Source: Leeia oryzae DSM 17879 (lineage in GTDB: Bacteria > Pseudomonadota > Gammaproteobacteria > Burkholderiales > Leeiaceae). Taken from it: 64,000 nucleotides of DNA. Under the pieces are notes generated by a model. The model searched no databases and was not told the origin of the DNA. It saw only the letters and a program-made list of their open reading frames with translations. The stretch lies in contig NZ_AQXU01000024.1 in assembly GCF_000376945.1 (NCBI RefSeq), forward strand, positions 186,001 through 250,000, read 5' to 3'. This document shows positions 55,563-62,155 of the stretch, piece after piece. The position numbers were made by a program, and so were the translations under genes. Position 1 is the stretch's first letter, and the number at the start of each line of letters is the position of its first letter.

Positions 55563-56765
55563 ATGCCTGTTTATCATTATCGTGCACTCAATGCGGGGGG
55601 GATGGTTGTGCGCGGGCAGTTGCATGCCGACACGCGACACGCACTTGAAGCCTATCTGCAAGCTGCCGGACTGGATGTGCTATCGGCCCGCAGAGCCTGG
55701 GTCAGCAAGTACAGTTTCAGGGGGTATCAGACCCTGAAGGTGGATGTATGTACTTTCCTGTTTCATCTGCAACGCATGCTGGATGCCGGCATACCCTTGC
55801 TAGCGTCGCTGGCATTATTACAGTCTCAAGCGTCTCCTGTGTTAAGTAGCAAGATTCTTTGTGTCCGGCAACGGGTAGAAAGTGGCGATCAGCTATCGAC
55901 TGCGCTACACAAGTCTATTGCGCATATGGATGCTGTCACGATTGCGTTGATCCATGCTGGCGAGCAGGGAGGCCTGCTAACGAGCCTGCTGCTTCTGGCC
56001 GCCCGCCGTTTGCAAGCGCAGGAGAACCGCAGGCGCCAGTTGCTGACCCTGCTCTTGTACCCTCTGCTGACACTGGTGTTGACAGGAATGGCTCTTCTCG
56101 TGCTGTTGATAAAGGTGGTACCCGAATTAGCCCTCTTTTTAAGAAATCTGCAGATACCAGCCCCCTGGTACACACAGGGATTGCTCGGATTGTCGGGCAT
56201 GATTGTGACCCATGGTGTCACGATCATGATCGTTTCAAGTGTATTACTACTGGTGCTGGGGGCTGCGTATCTGATGTTCCCCGTGTGCCGTCTATGGGTG
56301 GCTCATGGTGCTTTGAAGGTCTGGATACTGGGAAAGCTTAATCAAAAGGTCCAATTATCAAGATTCATTCATGCGCTGGGTGCTTTGTATGAGGCAGGTG
56401 TGCCCTTGCTGGATGCATTGGGCACCTCGCTGGCGGTTGTGACGAATCCGGTATTGAAGACCGGGTTGGCAACAGCCAGACATTCCATTGTGCAGGGCAT
56501 GGGGTTGGCACAAGCCTTTGCTGGTGCAGGTTGTTTCCCTCCCTTGATGCGAGAGATGCTGCATGTTGGCGAGCAGACGGGCACATTAGCCAGCGCACTT
56601 CAGCATCTGCAGGCACTCTATGAGCAAGATATTCAGGCCACCGAGGCCAGACTGTTGGCCTTGATACAGCCCACTATCATGGTTCTGCTGGGTGCCATGC
56701 TCGGCTGGATGTTGATGGCAGTGTTTGGCGTGATTTATGACAACCTTGACCGCATGGTGCTGTAG
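55563..56765 (+). CDS. mshG: MshG/GspF-type inner-membrane platform protein
   Basis: A 400-residue platform protein with the family N-terminus YHYRALNAGGMVVRGQL and two GspF domains (about 60-185 and 260-390; CTFLFHLQRMLDAGIPLLASL and FIHALGALYEAGVPLLDAL), with three membrane segments. ATG 55563 lies 2 bases after the ATPase stop and gives the normal N-terminus; the frame is open upstream but only as a shadow of the ATPase gene. It partners the ATPase at 53845 and is a paralogue of PilC. Confidence 0.88.
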   Translation: MPVYHYRALNAGGMVVRGQLHADTRHALEAYLQAAGLDVLSARRAWVSKYSFRGYQTLKVDVCTFLFHLQRMLDAGIPLLASLALLQSQASPVLSSKILCVRQRVESGDQLSTALHKSIAHMDAVTIALIHAGEQGGLLTSLLLLAARRLQAQENRRRQLLTLLLYPLLTLVLTGMALLVLLIKVVPELALFLRNLQIPAPWYTQGLLGLSGMIVTHGVTIMIVSSVLLLVLGAAYLMFPVCRLWVAHGALKVWILGKLNQKVQLSRFIHALGALYEAGVPLLDALGTSLAVVTNPVLKTGLATARHSIVQGMGLAQAFAGAGCFPPLMREMLHVGEQTGTLASALQHLQALYEQDIQATEARLLALIQPTIMVLLGAMLGWMLMAVFGVIYDNLDRMVL

Positions 56766-56767
56766 CA

Positions 56768-58219
56768 ATGGCACACTGGTATTTGCTGAGCGATGAAGCA
56801 GGGATGCAGGTATGGCGAAAACAGCATGCCAACATGCAGCAACACGCTTTTTACCCGGCGGATGATGCAGGCATCACCTCGTTCCGCTTTTTCCTGAACA
56901 CACATGCACGTGACCGGTTTAGCTGGTTATTCGAGACAGCACAAGAGACCGTGCATCATGAACGCCTGCCGGCAATTGCCAGAAAACTGGCCACCCGGGT
57001 GTTAAACAGGCGGTTGCTACAGCGTTTTGCCACTGCAACCTATCGGATGAGCATTCTGCAGCAACCGTTCCTCACTGCAGATCACCAATGGTTGGGGCAA
57101 TTATTGGTACTGGAAGAGGAGGGGGGCTTAGCACCCTGGGCAGCGTTGATTCAGGCATCCGCCATTCAAGTGGATACCATGCAGTCCGTATTTGGTGTGA
57201 TGGCAAGGCCAAAGCTGCCTGTGCCGGTACCGTCGCATAGGCATGCGGTCTGGGTCGTGATGGAGAACCGCTATCTTCGCGTGCTTGTATATAGCGATGC
57301 CGGGTTGTTGTTGATCCGTAAATTACCAGCCAGTCTCGTGCAGGAACATACCAAGCTGGGTAAAGAAATTCAGAAAACCTGTGATTTTGCCTTTCAACAG
57401 GCAGGCATTGCCACCATAGCGGATGACGTGCCGGTATTGGTCTCTCTGGAAAGTGTGCGCGCCGCAGAAAGCCGGTTTGTGTTTGAGCAGTTAGGGTGGC
57501 AGATTGATGATCGACCGACGACCGGCCTGACGCCGCTTATGCTGCATGCGTTGGCTGACCTGCAAAACGAGCCGGGTTTTTTACCGGATGTTGCCAAGCA
57601 GATGCGCAAGCACAAGCAAGTGAAGCAACAACTATGGTGTGCTGCTGCTGCGCTCTTGCTCGTCCTGCTATTGGTCTCTGGGTTTGTCTATCAGCGTAGT
57701 CATGTCAAGCGCTACGAGCAAACGCGGCTTGAGCACGATTATGCAAGGCTGCTGACTCAGCCTGAGAGCAAGATCGCCTTGTTGGCCCCTGATAATGTTG
57801 ATGTTGCCCAAGCCCAAGCGGTTGTTCAGACCGCGCGATTGTTAGCGCAATGGCCTGAACCTGCTGACATATTAACCAGGCTGAGTCAGGGAATTGCTGC
57901 TTTTCCCTCTATCCGGCTTGACGAAATCAACTGGCAGCTTGGGGTGGCAGACAAATTGCATACGTGGCCGCCACAGCAGATGAGTCTGGTGTTGCAGGGG
58001 CATTTTGTCGATGTTGCTTCAGATCTGACTGCGCATAATGCGCAGGTGGTCGGGTTGCAGTCGGCATTGTCTCGTCTCTTTCCCCAGACCAGCATCCTGA
58101 TACTGAAATGGCCAGTGGATACCGGGTCCACGGTTGAAATTTCTAATGAAGCACTGCATGGAGACACAGCAAACCGCTTTTCCATGCAGCTAAACCATCC
58201 ATTGATCAGCCGCAAATGA
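56768..58219 (+). CDS. PilM/PilN- or GspL-like assembly protein of the MSHA-like operon
   Basis: A 483-residue protein with one membrane span at about residues 290-309 (WCAAAALLLVLLLVSGFVY). The first 280 residues are cytoplasmic and contain beta-alpha patterns with VWVVMENRYLRVLVYSDAGLL (in parts: HAVWVVMENRYLRVLV, YSDAGLLLIRKLP) that could be an actin-like fold; the last 170 residues are periplasmic, starting with a helical linker. This is the layout of GspL, or of PilM joined to PilN. I see no decisive motif, so the role is inferred from architecture and from its place between the platform gene and the PilO-like gene. Confidence 0.7.
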   Translation: MAHWYLLSDEAGMQVWRKQHANMQQHAFYPADDAGITSFRFFLNTHARDRFSWLFETAQETVHHERLPAIARKLATRVLNRRLLQRFATATYRMSILQQPFLTADHQWLGQLLVLEEEGGLAPWAALIQASAIQVDTMQSVFGVMARPKLPVPVPSHRHAVWVVMENRYLRVLVYSDAGLLLIRKLPASLVQEHTKLGKEIQKTCDFAFQQAGIATIADDVPVLVSLESVRAAESRFVFEQLGWQIDDRPTTGLTPLMLHALADLQNEPGFLPDVAKQMRKHKQVKQQLWCAAAALLLVLLLVSGFVYQRSHVKRYEQTRLEHDYARLLTQPESKIALLAPDNVDVAQAQAVVQTARLLAQWPEPADILTRLSQGIAAFPSIRLDEINWQLGVADKLHTWPPQQMSLVLQGHFVDVASDLTAHNAQVVGLQSALSRLFPQTSILILKWPVDTGSTVEISNEALHGDTANRFSMQLNHPLISRK

Positions 58220-58839
58220 AACGACAGGCCACAGTCATCTCATGTTTGCCCGTGATTGCGAGTCTGGTTGTGCTTGCGATTTGCTTGTGCGCAGTCATCG
58301 GTTATGGGGCCTGGTATCAGACCCGTATTGATGAGCGAATGTCTGGCCTCAGAGTGCGCATAAAGGCGATTCAGTCTGCCCGGCTGGAGGCGAAGGCTCG
58401 CCAGCAATGGCTGCTGGCGCATCAGGGGGAGCTGAGCCGCTTAAGCAGTTATGGCTGGATGAGGCCTGAGTCACGCACCCTGTGGCTGCAACGGCTGGAT
58501 CACTGGCAGGTACAGCACCCGTATGCACAGCTTGAGTACCATCTTTCTCCCAGACAGCCCGTGTCAGAAGGAGGGCTGGGAGGTTGGCAACCCGTCTTTA
58601 CCCGCATGTCGGTATCCCTGCAGATTGTGCAGGAAGGGGAATGGTTTGACTTTCTGGATGCTATCCGCGGGACGGAAGGTACTGCAAAGGTGCATCAATG
58701 CCAGTTGCAGCGGCATGCGGCAGAAGAGAGGACGGCCTCCGAGATGGATGCACCTACCCTCTCTTTACATTGTGAAATTGACTGGTTTGGCGTTGAACGG
58801 TTACCCGCCAAGACCGGCACGCAGGAAGTCCTTCCTTGA
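58216..58839 (+). CDS. PilO/GspM-like protein
   Basis: A 207-residue bitopic protein: short basic start, one membrane span (about 11-32, PVIASLVVLAICLCAVIGYG), a periplasmic coiled coil (about 36-75; RIDERMSGLRVRIKAIQSARLEAK in parts) and a small alpha-beta domain with FTRMSVSLQIVQEGEWFDFLDAI, the pattern of the PilO/GspM ferredoxin-like fold. The symbol is left open because the similarity is structural. Its ATG overlaps the stop of the upstream gene (ATGA). Confidence 0.72.
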   Translation: MKRQATVISCLPVIASLVVLAICLCAVIGYGAWYQTRIDERMSGLRVRIKAIQSARLEAKARQQWLLAHQGELSRLSSYGWMRPESRTLWLQRLDHWQVQHPYAQLEYHLSPRQPVSEGGLGGWQPVFTRMSVSLQIVQEGEWFDFLDAIRGTEGTAKVHQCQLQRHAAEERTASEMDAPTLSLHCEIDWFGVERLPAKTGTQEVLP

Positions 58840-59264
58840 GGCAGAAACATCATTCCGTTAAAAGCCTAATGGTTATTGTTTGGGCAAGCATGCTGGCGGG
58901 ACAACTGTTTGCCAGTCCGTTGGGAACATTGGTCTTTTCTGCCGAAGAGCGGCATGCCGTGCTTGCGGGGCGTAGTCATGAGACGGCATCAGGGCAGATT
59001 GTCCATGTTGCAGGCATGATCCAGATACGGCATCGCCCAAAAAAATTATTGTTGAACGGGCAATGGATATCTGCTGGTGAACAAGCGACAGAGGATGTGG
59101 TGATCGAGCCAACAGGAGGTCGTCTGGTGCGGGTGATACACAAGCGTGCAGAAAAAAAGCAGGGGATCTATACGCTAAAAGTCGGCCAGCACCTGGATAT
59201 GGCCAATGGCCGTGTTCAGGAAGGCCCGCCGCCTGAGGATAAAGCTCGGCAGGCTATGCCATGA
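58836..59264 (+). CDS. PilP/MshK-like periplasmic protein
   Basis: A 142-residue protein with an N-terminal signal or anchor (LMVIVWASMLAGQLFASP) and a small beta domain: LGTLVFSAEERHAVLAGR followed by VHVAGMIQIRHRPKKLLLNGQW, typical in order (ER-x-x-L-x-x-R, then G-x-I-x-R ... W/L-x-N-G) for MshK/GspC-HR-like proteins. They bind the secretin and link it to the inner-membrane parts. The start is TTG 58836, with AGGAAG 7 bases upstream and overlapping the previous stop (TTGA); ATG 58869 is the alternative. Confidence 0.65.
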   Translation: MRQKHHSVKSLMVIVWASMLAGQLFASPLGTLVFSAEERHAVLAGRSHETASGQIVHVAGMIQIRHRPKKLLLNGQWISAGEQATEDVVIEPTGGRLVRVIHKRAEKKQGIYTLKVGQHLDMANGRVQEGPPPEDKARQAMP

Positions 59265-60439
59265 GTATACGTTGCAAACACCTGCGGGGGGCCGTATTGC
59301 TGCTGATGTGCATGGTGTGGCTGGTTTTGCTGGCCGGCTGGTGGCTCATGCACTGGCAGCAAAGTGCAACCGTGATGCATGGTATCCGTCAACAGCAATC
59401 GCATTTGCAACACATCAAGCAGAGTTTGCTCGATGCCATGGCATCCGATGATGCTGGGTCAGTGCTGGGCAGCGCATTTGCCCCGGACATTTTGCTGAAT
59501 GGGTCATCACATGGCATCGGTGATTATGGTGTCTGCCTGGATGCCCTGGCTGCGGATGGTTTGCCTTATGCAAAGTATGGTATCAATGCCACGGCTTATG
59601 CGGGCTTGCGCTGTATCGGCCGATTACCAGTCCGGGATGTCAGGATACCGACGACGTCAGGCATGTGGCAAGGCGACCCGACCGGGGAGTCGATCTGGTA
59701 TGCCGTATCCCCTAATTTGCTGGATGTGGCGAGTGACCCGGCCTCACCAGGCGGGGCTTGTCTTGATTTCCTGAATGCAGACATCTTGAGTCAACCTGCA
59801 GGGACTGCCATATGCCAGCATGGCGCGTTGCCTTATCCTTGGTTAGTCATTCGTGATACGAATGGCAAGGTGATTAGCGATCAGGTCGCCATGATTCTGA
59901 TCGCGCCTGGTCGTGCTGATGCACCAAGGACATCTCAATGGACCCAGCTTAGCCGCTCCATACTGTCGCAGTATCTGGATAACATCACCATTGGGGCTGG
60001 GCATGCATTCATGGTATCGGGGCACTATGACAATGCGGCACTCACTTTGAGCCTGATTCAGGCGCCCATCAGCCGGGATGATGCTTCATCCGCATTGTAT
60101 GAGTCACCCTATCGGTTCAATGATCAACTGGTCTGGATTACCCGTCAGGAGCTGGTGGATCGATTGGTGTGGCATGTGGTGCAGGTACTGGCACATGACC
60201 TGAACTATCCATATCCGCCTTTTCGCCCGCCGCTGGATACGCTGCACCCGTCCGCACCAGGAAAAATCAACCGCTGGACTCGCCTGGAAAGGCATTGGGG
60301 CTATACCTTCCGCTATCAAAAACTTACAGATGATCACGTTCAGGTGCAGTTATCCGGATGCCAAAGCGAGTTTGATCTTGTGTACGTTGCGGCCGGCAGT
60401 CAGCCATATACCCAGATAAGGAGAACGGGGCCATGTTGA
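59261..60439 (+). CDS. GspK/PilX-like large minor-pilin candidate
   Basis: A 392-residue protein starting IRCKHLRG-AVLLLMCMVWLVLLAGWW. The R-G followed by a hydrophobic helix resembles a prepilin leader, but position +5 after the glycine is Leu, not Glu. GspK, the large tip pseudopilin of type II secretion, also lacks Glu5 and is unusually big, so a GspK-like role is plausible. The large C-terminal part has at least six cysteines that may form disulfides. It overlaps the previous stop (ATGA) and the next gene by 7 bases. Confidence 0.6.
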   Translation: MSIRCKHLRGAVLLLMCMVWLVLLAGWWLMHWQQSATVMHGIRQQQSHLQHIKQSLLDAMASDDAGSVLGSAFAPDILLNGSSHGIGDYGVCLDALAADGLPYAKYGINATAYAGLRCIGRLPVRDVRIPTTSGMWQGDPTGESIWYAVSPNLLDVASDPASPGGACLDFLNADILSQPAGTAICQHGALPYPWLVIRDTNGKVISDQVAMILIAPGRADAPRTSQWTQLSRSILSQYLDNITIGAGHAFMVSGHYDNAALTLSLIQAPISRDDASSALYESPYRFNDQLVWITRQELVDRLVWHVVQVLAHDLNYPYPPFRPPLDTLHPSAPGKINRWTRLERHWGYTFRYQKLTDDHVQVQLSGCQSEFDLVYVAAGSQPYTQIRRTGPC

Positions 60440-61260
60440 GATATGCACAGGTGTCCGGTAGGTGTCGTTTGGGACGCTGCCGCTCAGCGGGCTTTTCTTT
60501 GCTGGAACTCGCGATTGTTCTGCTGGTAATCAGTATCCTGACAGCGGGAGCCTTGCGGCTATTGGGCACCATGAATCAAAACCGTCAACAGGATGAAACC
60601 CGTCAGCGATTAGACATTGCACGCATTGCTGTACTGGATTATGTGGCGTTATATGGTCAATTGCCTTGTCCTGCCTCTGCCGCTAGTGCGGGTCAGCCAG
60701 ATGTGGATGCCCAAGGACATTGTACGCATCCTTACGATGGTTTTTTACCCGCAGCGGCCTTGGGAATTAGTGGTGTTGATGGTCAGGGCTTTATAGCGGA
60801 TGCCTGGGGGCAGACAGCCAATCGTGTCCGGTATGCCGTGGCGGTCAATGCTTTTTCCGGCGCAGTTTCTTGTCTGTCTGCACCCGGCAGCAATTATGCC
60901 GGACTATGGACGGCGAACCGACAAGCCTCGCCAAATCTGGCGTCCAATTTTTATCAGGCCACACCACTTTTACCCGAGTTATGCGTATGTAGTACCGCGA
61001 GTTGTTCACCATCCGCTACCTGGCTGGCACCAGGCGTAGCGGTGGTTCTGTATTCGACGGGTGGTAATGCGCTTGCAGGGGGTAAAAGCAAGGATGAAGC
61101 TCAGAATCCGAATCAGAATGGAGGAAGCGCAGACCGTATCTTTGTGTACCACGCACCGACAATGGCAGGGACGATTGGTGGCGAATTTGACGATCAAATG
61201 ACCTGGATTTCATCGGCGGAAATTTATGGCCGCATGTTAATGGCAGGGCGTTTGCCCTGA
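60433..61260 (+). CDS. Prepilin-type protein, cysteine-rich
   Basis: A 275-residue type IV prepilin. The leader ends SAG20 and the mature protein begins FSLLELAIVLLVI with the conserved Glu5, so PilD should cut after Gly20. An N-terminal helix continues to about residue 80 (RQRLDIARIAVLDYVALYG), then a globular part with six cysteines (LPCPAS, GHCTHP, VSCLSA, ELCVCSTASC). It is longer than a standard major pilin (about 150), so a minor or adhesive pilin is likely. It is the ninth and last gene of the tightly overlapping series. Confidence 0.85.
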   Translation: MLRYAQVSGRCRLGRCRSAGFSLLELAIVLLVISILTAGALRLLGTMNQNRQQDETRQRLDIARIAVLDYVALYGQLPCPASAASAGQPDVDAQGHCTHPYDGFLPAAALGISGVDGQGFIADAWGQTANRVRYAVAVNAFSGAVSCLSAPGSNYAGLWTANRQASPNLASNFYQATPLLPELCVCSTASCSPSATWLAPGVAVVLYSTGGNALAGGKSKDEAQNPNQNGGSADRIFVYHAPTMAGTIGGEFDDQMTWISSAEIYGRMLMAGRLP

Positions 61261-61285
61261 CAGGATAGCTTGCCCTTCTTCTAAT

Positions 61286-61330
61286 TTGACGCATGATTTG
61301 TTTCTTTATAAAATGACATTGTCATTTTAT
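61286..61330 (+). promoter_or_regulatory. Promoter with overlapping 23-bp palindromic operator before the last prepilin gene
   Basis: TTGACG (61286-61291) and TAAAAT (61309-61314) with 17 bp spacing form a near-consensus promoter. A perfect inverted repeat covers 61308-61330: arm ATAAAATGACA, one central T, arm TGTCATTTTAT. It overlaps the -10 and the expected start point, the classical place for a repressor. The half-site TGTCAT recurs in front of the operon at 51309-51446. Confidence 0.75.
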
Positions 61331-61347
61331 GGTTGGGTGAAAAATCA

Positions 61348-62079
61348 ATGCGGTACAAATGTTTAGAGCGACTGAAACCATATGCCTCATATACCGGTTT
61401 TACCATGGTCGAGATGGCCATCGTACTGGTGATCATGGGGCTGCTGCTGGGTGGTATTCTCAAGGGGCAAGCAATGATCAATAATGCCAAGGTCAATAGC
61501 CTGATCGCTGATGTTAAAGGCATCCAGACAGCTTTCCTTGCATTTCAGGACCGCTACCATCATGTACCGGGGGACTGGGATCAGGCCAGTACGGCAATAC
61601 CCGGGGCCGTTAATTGCAGCAGTAACTGCAATACCGGCGCGATTGATACGGCACAAAAATCCGTGCTGGCATTTAATCACCTCAGTGCCGCAGGGTTTCT
61701 GGCGGGAGATTATAGCGGGGCAGGGGCGATCAATACGGCGGCAAATTCACCCGTAAACCGCTGGGGTGGCGTCATGCAAATTGCGTTTGACGGAAACTAT
61801 GCGACAGCCACTGCGACCAGTGGAAATACGCCAAGGCACAACATCAAAACCGGCAACATGATGCCGGTGAGCGTGCTACGGGAGCTGGATACCAAACTGG
61901 ATAATGAAAGTCCGGTGTCGGGTGGCTTTCGCTTCAGTGCTTGGTCCTCTGGTTCTACTGCGCCGGCTGTGGCTGGGGCGGGTGGCTGCACGACGAATGG
62001 GGCAGCGGCAGATTCTCTCTGGGATGCAGGTAATACCTCTGCGGCCAGTAATTGCGGTGGTGCCCTGCTATTGGACTGA
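61348..62079 (+). CDS. Prepilin-type protein with its own promoter
   Basis: A 243-residue type IV prepilin. The leader of 17 residues ends SYTG17; the mature chain starts FTMVEMAIVLVIMGLLLGG with Glu5. The segment FQDRYHHVPGDWDQA follows the N-terminal helix and recalls pilins of large size; four cysteines (NCSSNC, GGC, SNCGG) are near the ends of the globular part, which is rich in Ala, Gly, Ser and Asn. A GGGTGA sequence precedes ATG 61348. Its separate promoter suggests that this is the major or the most strongly regulated subunit of the cluster. Confidence 0.87.
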   Translation: MRYKCLERLKPYASYTGFTMVEMAIVLVIMGLLLGGILKGQAMINNAKVNSLIADVKGIQTAFLAFQDRYHHVPGDWDQASTAIPGAVNCSSNCNTGAIDTAQKSVLAFNHLSAAGFLAGDYSGAGAINTAANSPVNRWGGVMQIAFDGNYATATATSGNTPRHNIKTGNMMPVSVLRELDTKLDNESPVSGGFRFSAWSSGSTAPAVAGAGGCTTNGAAADSLWDAGNTSAASNCGGALLLD

Positions 62080-62101
62080 TCTTGCCTGCTTGTCATGCTG
62101 A

Positions 62102-62127
62102 CACGGTGGGGTTTGTAAACCACCGTG
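62102..62127. terminator. Hairpin between the prepilin gene and the antiporter gene
   Basis: Arms CACGGTGG-GG-TTT and AAA-CCACCGTG pair around GT, with a GG bulge. It lies between two convergent genes and lacks a long T-run. It probably serves both as transcript end. Confidence 0.5.
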
Positions 62128-62155
62128 CCGGTATTAGCCTATCAATGTGACGTTT

